From Amycolatopsis methanolica 239 (GTDB lineage Bacteria > Actinomycetota > Actinomycetes > Mycobacteriales > Pseudonocardiaceae), in the NCBI RefSeq assembly GCF_000739085.1, contig NZ_CP009110.1:5022001-5086000 (forward strand): a stretch of DNA of 64,000 nt. The letters run 5' to 3'. A model generated the notes under the pieces. The model was not told the DNA's origin. It saw only the letters and a list, made by a program, of their open reading frames with translations, and ran no database searches. Each line of letters begins with the position of its first letter. Position 1 is the stretch's first letter. Shown here piece by piece: positions 43,538-51,998 of the stretch. A program made the translations under genes and the position numbers.

Positions 43538-44596
43538 CTACTTGGCGATGGTGCGCCAAGCCTCGCTTCGTTTTCCGGCCTCGTAAACCGAATCCAGGCG
43601 CTTCGCGGTCACGCCGCCCAGGCCGTTCGCCAGGCTGGCCGCCAGCACGTCCGCCCCACCGCCGTCATAGGACTCGGGCGTTCGCCAGTACTCGCCGGCG
43701 AGCTTTAGCTTCCGCAGCCTCGCCCGGCGCTTCCGGTACGGCTGGTCCAGCAGTGACTTCCCGTCCACGTGCAGCGCGTCGAACGGCAGGAACAGCACCG
43801 GGGAGCGTTCGGCCAGTCGTTTCACCGATCGGGGCTCGGCCGTCACCCTCGTCTTGAGCGCCTTCCGGCTGGGCCTGCCCTCCTCCAGCACGATCAGCTC
43901 GCCGTCCAGCAGGACCTCCGTCGCCCCCAGCGACTCGCCCAGCGTGCGCAACTCCGGGTACAACACGGTGACGTCCTCGCCCGTCCGGTCACGCACCGTG
44001 ACCCTGCCGCCCTCCACCCTGACCTGCACCCGCTCCCCCTGCCAGCGGAACTCGTACGCCCAGTCGTCCTCGTCCGGCGGCAGCGAATCCGCCCGCGCCT
44101 GCATCGGCTTCACGAACTCCGGCAGCTCCTCGCCGCTACCCCTGTCAATCCGCCGCACCAGCCAGTCCCGCGAATCCGCCTTATGACTGTTCACGAACAG
44201 GAACCGGCCCCGCACCCGGGAACCGTGCATGTCGACCTCGACCTTGTGGTCGTTCCAGTGCAGCACCTCGTACGTGCCACTGTCCCAGATCATCATCTTC
44301 CCGCCGCCGTACTCGCCCTTCGGGATCTCGCCCTCGAAAGTCGCGTACTCCAACGGGTGGTCCTCCGTGTGCACCGCCAGCCGGGGCGGTCCGGGGCGCT
44401 GCGGCAGCCCCTTCGGCACCGCCCACGACACCAGGACCCCGTCGCGCTCGAAACGCACGTCCCAGTGCAGCCGTCGGGCGTGGTGCTCCTGGATCACGAA
44501 CACGTCGTCGTCACCCCGCGGCACCACCCGGTCGGGCATCGGTTCCGGCGTCCGCTTCGGATCGCGTTTCCGCCGATACTCGCTGAGGTCGGGCAC
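43538..44596 (-). CDS. LigD-like 3'-phosphoesterase with degenerate, truncated ligase domain
   Basis: A 352-residue protein, GTG 44596. Residues about 1-150 match the LigD 3'-phosphoesterase module: FVIQEHHARRLHWDVRFERD with catalytic His and Asp, then SWAVPKGLP, HPLEYATFEGEIPKGEYGGG and GSGTYEV-like IWDSGTYEVLHW, and RFLFVNSHKADSRDWLVRR. Residues 165-352 match an ATP-dependent DNA ligase adenylation domain, but motif I reads YEFRWQGERV where KWDGxR is expected: the nucleotide-accepting Lys is Arg and the Asp is Gln. DGELIV (III) is present, EGVVAKR is GGVTAKRLDS, and the OB-fold domain is absent. It should heal 3' ends but not seal. A repair role beside NHEJ is likely. Confidence 0.8.
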   Translation of the reverse strand: MPDLSEYRRKRDPKRTPEPMPDRVVPRGDDDVFVIQEHHARRLHWDVRFERDGVLVSWAVPKGLPQRPGPPRLAVHTEDHPLEYATFEGEIPKGEYGGGKMMIWDSGTYEVLHWNDHKVEVDMHGSRVRGRFLFVNSHKADSRDWLVRRIDRGSGEELPEFVKPMQARADSLPPDEDDWAYEFRWQGERVQVRVEGGRVTVRDRTGEDVTVLYPELRTLGESLGATEVLLDGELIVLEEGRPSRKALKTRVTAEPRSVKRLAERSPVLFLPFDALHVDGKSLLDQPYRKRRARLRKLKLAGEYWRTPESYDGGGADVLAASLANGLGGVTAKRLDSVYEAGKRSEAWRTIAK

Positions 44597-44660
44597 GTGG
44601 CCGAGGTTACCCCGTCCCCGCCGGTGTTTACCGAATCCCGACAACGGGGATCAACTCCTG

Positions 44661-45944
44661 GTGAGCGAAACCAACATCTTCGTGCTGGGACTCGACGACG
44701 CGAACCTGCGAACCCTGCGACGCGTGCCGGGGGCGGAGAACTACCGCTACCACCAGCTCCTCACGCAGGCGGACGTGCAGGAGGGCGAGATCCCCATCGC
44801 CGACCTGATCGACAGAGCCGTGGCCGACCTGAAGGCCTTCGACGGCGAGATCGGCGCCATCGTCGGCTACTGGGACTTCCCGGTGACCACGATGGTCCCG
44901 ATCCTCGGCCGCCGCTTTGGCCTGCCCACCCCGAACCTCGAAGGCGTGCTCAAGTGCGAGCACAAGTACTGGAGCCGCCTCGAACAGCAGAAGGCCACCG
45001 ACGCGATCCCCCAGTTCGCGCTGGTCGACCTCGACGGCGACCCGAAACCGCCGGAAGGCCTGTCGTTCCCGATGTGGCTCAAACCAGTCAAGTCGTTCTC
45101 CTCCGAACTGGCCTTCCACGTCAAGGACGAGGACGACTTCGCCGATGCCGTCGAGGAAATCCGCGCCGGCATCGGGCGCGTCGGCAAACCGTTCCAGTAC
45201 ATCCTGGACCAGGTGACCGGCATCGACATCCCGCCGGAGATCGCGAACGCCGGGGCGCTCGCCGCGCTCGCCGAAGAGGAGATGACCGGGCAGCAGGCCG
45301 CCACCGAGGGCTACGTCCACGACGGCGAGGTCGTCGTCTACGGCGCGCTGGACTCGCTGAACTACCCGGACAGCTCGTCGTTCCTGCGCCACCAGTACCC
45401 CTCGCAGCTGCCCGAGCCGGTCGTGGAGAAGATGCTCGACGTCTCCAAGAAGGTCATCGAGCAGATCGGTCTCAACAACTCGACGTTCTCCATCGAGTTC
45501 TTCTGCCGCCCGGACACCGGCGACGTCAGGCTGCTGGAGATCAACCCGCGGCACTCGCAGTCGCACGCGGAGATCTTCGAGGACGTCGACGGCGTGCCCG
45601 ACCACTACAACATGATCGAGCTCGGCCTCGGCCGCCGCCCGAACATGCCACATGACAAGGGCAAGTACAAGATCGCGGCCAAGTGGTACCACCGCCGCTT
45701 CGAAGACGGCGTCGTCAAGCGGATCCCCACCGAGGAGGAGGTCCAGCAGCTGCAGCGGGACATCCCGGGCGTCGAGGTGGACATCGTGCCTGCTGAGGGC
45801 CAGCGCCTGTCCGAAATGGACGCCCAGGACAGCTACAGCTACGAACTCGCCTTCGTCTACGTCGGCGCCGACAGCGAAGCCGAGCTGCAGGACAAGTACC
45901 AGCGCACGATCGACTCGCTGAAGTTCGAGTTCGAGGAGGTTTGA
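44661..45944 (+). CDS. ATP-grasp enzyme of unknown substrate
   Basis: A 427-residue ATP-grasp protein from GTG 44661. The pre-ATP part has IGAIVGYWDFPVTTMVPILG near residue 65. The ATP-grasp core includes CEHKYWSRLEQQKATDAIPQ near 97, FPMWLKPVKSFSSELAFHVK with the P-loop-like Lys near 137, EGYVHDGEVVVYGALDS near 215, and NSTFSIEFFCRPDTGDVRLL EINPRHSQSHAE near 275-300, which holds the metal-binding Glu and Asn of the family. It joins a carboxylate to an amine or similar through acyl phosphate. The CocE hydrolase gene follows after six bases, with an HSL esterase and P450, so it is in a dedicated pathway. Product unknown. Confidence 0.8.
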   Translation: MSETNIFVLGLDDANLRTLRRVPGAENYRYHQLLTQADVQEGEIPIADLIDRAVADLKAFDGEIGAIVGYWDFPVTTMVPILGRRFGLPTPNLEGVLKCEHKYWSRLEQQKATDAIPQFALVDLDGDPKPPEGLSFPMWLKPVKSFSSELAFHVKDEDDFADAVEEIRAGIGRVGKPFQYILDQVTGIDIPPEIANAGALAALAEEEMTGQQAATEGYVHDGEVVVYGALDSLNYPDSSSFLRHQYPSQLPEPVVEKMLDVSKKVIEQIGLNNSTFSIEFFCRPDTGDVRLLEINPRHSQSHAEIFEDVDGVPDHYNMIELGLGRRPNMPHDKGKYKIAAKWYHRRFEDGVVKRIPTEEEVQQLQRDIPGVEVDIVPAEGQRLSEMDAQDSYSYELAFVYVGADSEAELQDKYQRTIDSLKFEFEEV

Positions 45945-45950
45945 TCGGCT

Positions 45951-47975
45951 ATGCGGGAGGTCCGCTCCCTGCCGTACGAGATCACTCAGGAAGAGCACGT
46001 CTGGATACCGGTGTCCGACGGCACGAGACTGGCCGCGAAGATCTGGCGGCCGGTGTCGGCCGACGACGAACCGGTCCCCGTGATCCTCGAGTACATCCCG
46101 TACCGCAAGCGGGACCTCACCGCGGTCCGCGACTCCGTCCACCACCCGTACCTCGCCGGCCACGGGTACGCCTGCGTGCGCGTGGACCTGCGGGGCTCGG
46201 GTGAGTCGGAGGGCGTCCTGACCGACGAGTACCTCGAACAGGAGCAGCGGGACGCCGAGGACGTGCTGGCCTGGATCGCCGACCAGCCGTGGTGCGACGG
46301 GCGCACCGGCATGATGGGCATCTCCTGGGGCGGGTTCGCCGCGCTCCAGGTGGCCGCGCGGAAACCGCCCAGCCTGCGCGCGATCGTCATCTCGTCGTTC
46401 ACCGACGACCGCTACTCCGACGACTTCCACTACATGGGCGGCTGCATGCTGTCGGACAACCTCGGCGAGGCCGGGACGATGTTCGCCTACAGCACCCTGC
46501 CGCCCGACCCGGCACTGGTCGGCGAACACTGGCGGGACATGTGGCTGGAACGCGCCGAAGGCGTCGGCCCGTGGGTGGACACCTGGCTGGAACACCAGCG
46601 CCGCGACGAGTACTGGTGCCACGCCTCGGTGTGCGAGAACTACAGTGACGTGCAGGTGCCGGTGCTCGCCTCCAGCGGATGGGCGGACGGCTACTCCAAC
46701 GCCGTGACCCGCCTGCTGGCCAACCTGTCCGTGCCGCGCAAGGGCCTGATCGGCCCGTGGTCGCACAAGTACCCGCACCTCGGCCAGCCCGGACCCGCCA
46801 TCGGGTACCTGCAGGAGGTCGTGAAGTGGTGGGACCACTGGCTCAAGGACCGCGACAACGGCGCGATGGACGGGCCGATGCTGCTGACCTGGATGCAGGA
46901 CAGCGTGCCGCCGTCGACGTCCTACGAGGAGCGCCCCGGTCGCTGGGTCGGTGAGCCGCAGTGGCCCTCGCCGCACATCGACTGGCGCACCTACCCGCTG
47001 GCGCAGCACCGGATCGCGCGCCCGGACGAGGAGGTGCCGGAGTCCGAACTGCACGTCGAGTCGCCGCTGTCGGTGGGGCAGTTCGCCGGCAAGTGGGCCT
47101 CCTACAACGCGCCACCGGACCTGCCCTACGACCAGCGCGAGGAGGACGGCGGCTCGCTGGTGTTCGACGGCGACGAGCTCACCGAAACGTGCGAGGTGCT
47201 CGGTGCGCCGAAGGTGCGGCTGGAGCTGTCGGTGGACAAACCGGTCGCGATGGTCGCGGCGCGGTTGTCCGATGTGCACCCCGACGGGCGGGCCACCCGC
47301 ATCACCTACGGGCTGCTGAACCTGACCCACCGCGACAGCAACCACGACCCGCGGCCGCTGGAGCCGGGCAAGCGTTACCAGGTGGAGCTGGAACTCAACG
47401 GTGTCGCGCAGGCCTTCCCGCCCGGACACCGGATCCGGCTCTCACTGTCCACTTCGTACTGGCCGCTGGCGTGGCCCGCCCCGGAGCCCGCGCGGCTCAC
47501 CGTCCACACCCCGGGCAGCTCCCTGACGCTGCCGGTGCGGCCGATCCGCGAATCGGACGAGGTGACCGGGCCGGTGTTCGGCGAACCCGAGGGGTCGCCG
47601 CCGATGACCACGACCGTGCTGCAGCCGGGCGATCAGCGCTGGACGGTGTCCCGTGACCTGGTGGACTACCGGTCGGCGCTGGAAATCGTGAAGGACTCCG
47701 GCACGGTGCGCCTGGACGACATCGACCTGGAGATCACCCGGCGCGCCTACGAGCGGTACAGCTCGGTGGCGAACGACTTCGCGTCGGTGCGCGGGGAGAC
47801 GAAGTGGAGCATGACGTTCGCGCGCGGCGACTGGGAAGCGCGCACCGAGACGCACACCGTGTTGTCGTGCACGCCCGAGGAGTTCGTGCTGCACGCCACG
47901 CTGGACGGCTACGAGGGCGCGAACCGGGTGTTCTCCCGCAACTGGCACCGCAGGTTCCCCCGTGACCTGGTCTAG
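45951..47975 (+). CDS. CocE/NonD family hydrolase (X-Pro dipeptidyl-peptidase S15-like)
   Basis: A 674-residue serine hydrolase of the CocE/NonD group, start ATG 45951, six bases after the ATP-grasp stop. The catalytic domain has LEYIPYRKRDL near residue 43, YACVRVDLRGSGESEGVL near 72, and the nucleophile elbow GMMGISWGGFAALQVAA near 118. ASSGWADGYSNAVTRLL near 243 and the loop IGPWSHKYPHLGQP near 270 give the Asp and His. The second half is the C-terminal jelly-roll (X-Pro dipeptidyl-peptidase C-terminal) domain. It lacks a signal peptide. Substrates of the family are esters or amides, so it may hydrolyse a product or a precursor of the ATP-grasp step. Confidence 0.86.
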   Translation: MREVRSLPYEITQEEHVWIPVSDGTRLAAKIWRPVSADDEPVPVILEYIPYRKRDLTAVRDSVHHPYLAGHGYACVRVDLRGSGESEGVLTDEYLEQEQRDAEDVLAWIADQPWCDGRTGMMGISWGGFAALQVAARKPPSLRAIVISSFTDDRYSDDFHYMGGCMLSDNLGEAGTMFAYSTLPPDPALVGEHWRDMWLERAEGVGPWVDTWLEHQRRDEYWCHASVCENYSDVQVPVLASSGWADGYSNAVTRLLANLSVPRKGLIGPWSHKYPHLGQPGPAIGYLQEVVKWWDHWLKDRDNGAMDGPMLLTWMQDSVPPSTSYEERPGRWVGEPQWPSPHIDWRTYPLAQHRIARPDEEVPESELHVESPLSVGQFAGKWASYNAPPDLPYDQREEDGGSLVFDGDELTETCEVLGAPKVRLELSVDKPVAMVAARLSDVHPDGRATRITYGLLNLTHRDSNHDPRPLEPGKRYQVELELNGVAQAFPPGHRIRLSLSTSYWPLAWPAPEPARLTVHTPGSSLTLPVRPIRESDEVTGPVFGEPEGSPPMTTTVLQPGDQRWTVSRDLVDYRSALEIVKDSGTVRLDDIDLEITRRAYERYSSVANDFASVRGETKWSMTFARGDWEARTETHTVLSCTPEEFVLHATLDGYEGANRVFSRNWHRRFPRDLV

Positions 47976-48009
47976 TTTCGCGCAGGAGGAGCAGGGGTAA
48001 CCGGAACCG

Positions 48010-48912
48010 GTGATCGGGAAGACGAGCCTGCACGCGAAACTGCTGATCGCCGAGATGCTCCTGACCGGACGCAAACGCACGTTCACCGACGTGGACGCGC
48101 TGCACAAGAGCATGGGGCCGCGGCAGCAGCGGGAGAACGCGCTGCCGCCCCCCGCGGTGCGCAAGCAGGTCGACGTCGACCGCACCGAGGTGCACGGGCA
48201 CCCGGTGGACACGTTGCGCCCGCGGGCGAACGCCACCAGCCGGCACGTCCTGTACTTCCACGGCGGCGCGTACGTGCACCAGATCCAGGGTGACCACTGG
48301 AAGTTCTTCGCGCGGCTGATCGCCAGGACCGGCTGCGCGGTCACCGCGCCGCTGTACCCGCTGGCGCCGGGCAGCCACTACGACGACACGCTGTCGATGA
48401 TCCACGCCACCTACAAGGAGGTGCTGGGCGAGGTCGACCCGCGGGACCAGGTCCTGATGGGTGACTCGGCGGGCGGCGGGTTGTCGCTGGTGCTGGCGCG
48501 GGCACTGCGTGACGAGGGCAGGCCGCAGCCCAAGGAGGTCGTGATGCTGTCGCCGTGGCTGGACATCACGATGACCGATCCGGCGCTGCCCGAGTACGAC
48601 CGGCACGACCCGTACCTGGGCGTCACCGGCCTGCGGGAGGCCGGACGGCTCTACGCCGGCGACCTGGACCCGGCGAACGAGCTGGTCAGCCCCATCAACG
48701 GGGACCTGCGCGGGCTGGGCTCGCTGAGCTGCTTCATCGGCACCCGGGACGTGCTGCTGGCCGACGCGCGCAACCTCTACCACAAGGCGAAGGAGCAGGG
48801 CGTGCCGCTCGAGTACTGGGAGTACGGCGGCATGTTCCACGCGTGGATGATCGCGAACATCCCGGAGGCGAAGCACTCGCTGGACCGGATCGCGGAGCTG
48901 GTGACCCGATGA
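48010..48912 (+). CDS. Alpha/beta hydrolase of the hormone-sensitive-lipase type
   Basis: A 300-residue esterase, GTG 48010. Conserved blocks: HVLYFHGGAYVHQIQGDHWK near residue 78 (HGG oxyanion), VLMGDSAGGGLSLVLARAL near 150 (GDSAGG nucleophile), MLSPWLDITMTDP near 180, ISCFIGTRDVLL-like SCFIGTRDVLLADARNLYH near 245 with the acid, and GMFHAWMIANIPEAK near 275 with the histidine. The short N-terminal region (SLHAKLLIAEMLLTGRKRTF) is hydrophobic and basic. It lies 34 bases after the CocE gene and its TGA overlaps the P450 ATG, so the operon is coupled. Substrate unknown. Confidence 0.87.
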   Translation: MIGKTSLHAKLLIAEMLLTGRKRTFTDVDALHKSMGPRQQRENALPPPAVRKQVDVDRTEVHGHPVDTLRPRANATSRHVLYFHGGAYVHQIQGDHWKFFARLIARTGCAVTAPLYPLAPGSHYDDTLSMIHATYKEVLGEVDPRDQVLMGDSAGGGLSLVLARALRDEGRPQPKEVVMLSPWLDITMTDPALPEYDRHDPYLGVTGLREAGRLYAGDLDPANELVSPINGDLRGLGSLSCFIGTRDVLLADARNLYHKAKEQGVPLEYWEYGGMFHAWMIANIPEAKHSLDRIAELVTR

Positions 48913-50186
48913 GCGGCCTGCCGACGGCCTCGGTGGCGGAGACGGCGAAGGTGTTCGCCGGTATCGTCGCGCCCACGCTCGCCGGCGGGGTGATCAAGCG
49001 GCGGCCGCGGGTCATGACCCTGCTGGAGAAGATGCAGGCCGACGCCTCCGCGGTGCAGACGCTGCAGAAGCTGCGGGCCCGCCACGGTGATGGCCTGCTG
49101 CGCCTGGCCGTGCCCGGCCGGTCGTTCGCGCTGGTGCTCGCCCCCGACGACGTCGGCCGCGTGCTGGCGGACTCCCCGGAGCCGTTCACCCCGGCCAGCC
49201 TGGAGAAGAAGAAGGCGCTGTCGCAGTTCCAGCCGCACGGTGTGCTGATCTCCGCGGGGCTGGAGCGCGATCGCCGCCGGGAGTGGACCGAGCGCGCGCT
49301 GGAGACGAGCCGCCCCACGCACCACCTGGCGCCGTCGGTGCGGGCGAAGGTCGCCGACGAGTTCGCCGCGCTGGGGCCGGGTCCGCTCGACTGGGACACG
49401 TTCGCGCCGGTGTGGTGGCGGATGGTGCGCCGGGTGGTGTTCGGCGACCACGCCCGCGACGACCGGACGACGACGGACCTGCTGGAGCGGTTGCGGTTGT
49501 CGGCGAACTGGTCGTACCTGCTGCCGCGCCGGCGTCGGTTGCGGGAGGAGTTCCTCGGCCGGATGCGCGTGCTGCTGGCCCGTGCGCCGGAGGACAGCCT
49601 GGCCGGCGGGCTCGCGGCCGACGACGAGGTGGCCAGTCAGATCGGGCACTGGCTGTTCGCGTTCGACGCCGCCGGTATGGTCACCTTCCGCACGCTGGCG
49701 CTGCTGGCCACGCATCCCGCCCAGCGGCAGAAGGCGCGGCAGGACCTCGCGTCCGGCGCCGAGCTGGGTTATCTGCGCGCGTGCGTGCTGGACACGGTCC
49801 GGTTGTGGCCGACGACGCCGGCGATCCTGCGGGACACGACGAAGGAGCTGGACTGGCACGGCCACCGGGTGCCGGCCGGGACCGGCCTGCTGGTGTTCGC
49901 GCCGCTGTTCCACCGGGACGATTCGCGGTTGCCCTACGCGCACAGCTTCGTGCCGGAGATCTGGCTGGACGGGCGGGCTCAGGAGGAGCCGTCGCTGGTG
50001 CCGTTCAGCGCGGGGCCGGGTGAGTGCCCGGCGAAGAACCTGGTGCTGTTCACCACCGCGACGGTGCTGGCCACGATGATCGGCGACCGGGACTACACAG
50101 TGGACTCCTCCCCCAAGCCCGGGCCCGGCCGCCCGCTGCCCGCGACGTTCGACAACTTCTCGTTGCGCCTGACCGGTCATCCGTGA
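48909..50186 (+). CDS. Cytochrome P450 with atypical motifs
   Basis: A 425-residue P450-fold protein, ATG 48909 overlapping the esterase stop. The region around the I helix reads WLFAFDAAGMVTFRTLALLA near residue 247, without the acid-Thr pair in the usual AGxDT form. The K-helix motif ExxR is DTVR (CVLDTVRLWPTTPAIL) near 292. The heme loop near 366 is PFSAGPGECPAKNLVLF: the cysteine is present but both neighbouring Gly positions (FxxGxxxCxG) are changed to Ala. Relatives with FDAAG are known in actinobacteria, so heme binding is likely, but turnover may be unusual. It ends the four-gene operon. Confidence 0.82.
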   Translation: MSGLPTASVAETAKVFAGIVAPTLAGGVIKRRPRVMTLLEKMQADASAVQTLQKLRARHGDGLLRLAVPGRSFALVLAPDDVGRVLADSPEPFTPASLEKKKALSQFQPHGVLISAGLERDRRREWTERALETSRPTHHLAPSVRAKVADEFAALGPGPLDWDTFAPVWWRMVRRVVFGDHARDDRTTTDLLERLRLSANWSYLLPRRRRLREEFLGRMRVLLARAPEDSLAGGLAADDEVASQIGHWLFAFDAAGMVTFRTLALLATHPAQRQKARQDLASGAELGYLRACVLDTVRLWPTTPAILRDTTKELDWHGHRVPAGTGLLVFAPLFHRDDSRLPYAHSFVPEIWLDGRAQEEPSLVPFSAGPGECPAKNLVLFTTATVLATMIGDRDYTVDSSPKPGPGRPLPATFDNFSLRLTGHP

Positions 50187-50220
50187 GGTTAGGTTCCACC
50201 CGTACGGGTACCGCAATCGC

Positions 50221-50784
50221 ATGACTGCCGCAAAGAAACCTGATCTGATCGCGTTGATCATCTCCGATCACCGCCACATCGAACGCATCTTCACGGAGCT
50301 GGAGGCGGGCACGGGCACCCCCGAGCACCGGCGGGACCTGGCCGACCACGTGATCGCCGAGCTGGTGCGCCACTCGGTCGCCGAGGAGCAGTTCATGTAC
50401 CCGGCGGCGCGCAAGCACCTGGAGAACGGCGACGAGCTGGCCGACCACGAGCTGGAGGAGCACGCGGAGGCCGAGGAGGTCATGAAGCAGCTGGAGGACG
50501 TGCCCGCGACCGACCCCCGGTTCGACGAGCTGATGCGCCGCTTGATGGACGACATCCGGCACCACATCGAGGACGAGGAGAAGGATCTGCTGCCGAAGCT
50601 GCAGTCCGCCTGCTCACCGGACGAGCTGCGCGACCTGGGTGACGAAGTGGCGAAGGCGAAGAAGATGGCGCCGACCCGCCCCCACCCGGCCGCGCCGGAC
50701 CGCCCCCCGATGAACCTGATCCTCGACCCTGGGGCCGGTTTGATCGACAAAATCCGCGACGGCCTGAGCAAGCGCAACACCTGA
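50221..50784 (+). CDS. Hemerythrin HHE-domain protein
   Basis: A 187-residue hemerythrin-like protein from ATG 50221. Iron-ligand pattern of HHE helices: LIALIISDHRHIERIFTELE near residue 10, RHSVAEEQFMYPAARKHLEN near 58, ADHELEEHAEAEEVMKQLED near 79, and DIRHHIEDEEKDLLPKLQSA near 115. H, HxxxE and HxxxD/E pairs for a diiron site are present. The tail after residue 145 is Lys/Pro-rich (APTRPHPAAPDRPPMNLILD). Actinobacterial members respond to oxidants or store oxygen. It has its own terminator with UdgX converging. Confidence 0.85.
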   Translation: MTAAKKPDLIALIISDHRHIERIFTELEAGTGTPEHRRDLADHVIAELVRHSVAEEQFMYPAARKHLENGDELADHELEEHAEAEEVMKQLEDVPATDPRFDELMRRLMDDIRHHIEDEEKDLLPKLQSACSPDELRDLGDEVAKAKKMAPTRPHPAAPDRPPMNLILDPGAGLIDKIRDGLSKRNT

Positions 50785-50798
50785 CAACGCACACGAAC

Positions 50799-50827
50799 AG
50801 GCCCCTCGCCAGATTGGTGAGGGGCCT
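50799..50827. terminator. Bidirectional terminator between hemerythrin and UdgX genes
   Basis: Arms AGGCCCCTC (50799-50807) and GAGGGGCCT (50819-50827) pair perfectly over nine bp with an 11-base loop; TCTTC follows on the right. It lies between two convergent stops and can serve both. Confidence 0.8.
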
Positions 50828-50837
50828 TCTTCAAGAT

Positions 50838-51479
50838 TCATATCACGTCAGGCACAGCCCGCAAATCCTTCACCAACGCCGCGAACGCCTCATCCCGATC
50901 CGGAGCCCGCAACACCGACGACGGATGCACGGTAGCCAGAACCCGCTCCGGCCGCCCGGAAAACTCCTCCGGCGCGGGCAACAACTCCCCACGATGCGCC
51001 GTCACCCGGAACGACGGCCCCATCAGCGACGAGGCCGCGGTCGCCCCCAGCAGGACCACCACGGAAGGCTGCACGGCCTCCAGTTCGGCCACCAACCACG
51101 GCCGGCACGCCACGATCTCCCCGCGCGAGGGTTTCTTGTGGATCCGCTGCTTCCCCCGCTCGGCCCGCACGAACTTGAAATGCTTGACCGCGTTGGTCAC
51201 GTACACCTGCGAGCGGTCGACCCCGGCCTCCTCCAGCGCCCGGTCCAGCAACCGGCCCGCGGGTCCGACGAACGGCTCACCCGCGACGTCTTCGCGGTCC
51301 CCCGGCTGCTCGCCGAGCATCATCACCTTCGCCGGCGCGGGCCCGTCCCCGAACACTGTCTGGGTGGCGTCGCGGTACAGGTCGCATCCCTGACAGCCGA
51401 GCGCCGCCGAGCGGAGCCGGTCCAGCGATCGGCTGTCAGGCACGAACTCGGCGGCGGTCCGCTGCGTCTTGGTGGCCAT
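50838..51479 (-). CDS. udgX: UdgX-type uracil-DNA glycosylase
   Basis: A 213-residue member of the uracil-DNA glycosylase superfamily, the UdgX subgroup that forms a covalent bond with the abasic sugar through a histidine. Iron-sulfur cysteines lie in GCQGCDLYRD near residue 29 and EIVACRPW near 126. The active-site block is MLGEQPGDREDVAGEPFVGP near 54. The R-loop of UdgX is seen as KQRIHKKPSRGEI near 110 with the reactive His. A final block GATAASSLMGPSFRV and ATVHPSSVLRA near 182 completes the fold. ATG 51479 overlaps the stop of the SRPBCC gene, so both are one transcript. Confidence 0.9.
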   Translation of the reverse strand: MATKTQRTAAEFVPDSRSLDRLRSAALGCQGCDLYRDATQTVFGDGPAPAKVMMLGEQPGDREDVAGEPFVGPAGRLLDRALEEAGVDRSQVYVTNAVKHFKFVRAERGKQRIHKKPSRGEIVACRPWLVAELEAVQPSVVVLLGATAASSLMGPSFRVTAHRGELLPAPEEFSGRPERVLATVHPSSVLRAPDRDEAFAALVKDLRAVPDVI

Positions 51480-51943
51480 CAGCGGCCGGGACGGTCCACG
51501 TCACCCCGCCACGCGCCGGTCTCCTGACCGCCGCGCTTCTCGATGAACGCCTTGAAGCGCTCCATGTCGCCGTGCACGCGGCGGTCCAGGATGCCGAGCT
51601 TGTCGGCGGTCTGCTCGACGAAGCCCTCGGGGTCGATGTCCATCTGCGCGGTCACCCGCGTCTTCCGGTCGTCGAGCCGGTGGAACGTGATGACGCCGGC
51701 GTGGCTCGGGCCGGAGTCGGACCGCCAGGCGACCCGCTCGTCGGGGTGCTGCTCGGTGATCGTCGCGTCGAACTCGCGCTTCGCGCCACCGATCTTGGTC
51801 ACCCAGTGCGTGTGCGTGTCGTCGAGCTGGCGGATCTCCTCGACGCCCTCCATGAACTCAGGGAAGGACTCGAACTGGGTCCACTGGTTGTAGGCGGTGC
51901 GGACGTCGACGTTCACGTCAACGGACTCGGTGATCGTGCTCAT
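51479..51943 (-). CDS. SRPBCC-family (START-like) protein
   Basis: A 154-residue START/polyketide-cyclase-like protein from ATG 51943. Residues 5-140 show the helix-grip pattern: ITESVDVNVDVRTAYNQWTQ, FESFPEFMEGVEEIRQLDDT, REFDATITEQHPDERVAWRS, VTAQMDIDPEGFVEQTADKL. FPEFMEGV is the classic early motif. Its stop overlaps the UdgX start (TGATG). Such proteins bind hydrophobic ligands or act in membrane stress; a link to UdgX is not obvious, and coupling may be accidental. Confidence 0.83.
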   Translation of the reverse strand: MSTITESVDVNVDVRTAYNQWTQFESFPEFMEGVEEIRQLDDTHTHWVTKIGGAKREFDATITEQHPDERVAWRSDSGPSHAGVITFHRLDDRKTRVTAQMDIDPEGFVEQTADKLGILDRRVHGDMERFKAFIEKRGGQETGAWRGDVDRPGR

Positions 51944-51998
51944 CGCGGCATGTCTCCTTTCACCCGTGTCACGTTCCGGGTACCTCGAGACTCGCCGG

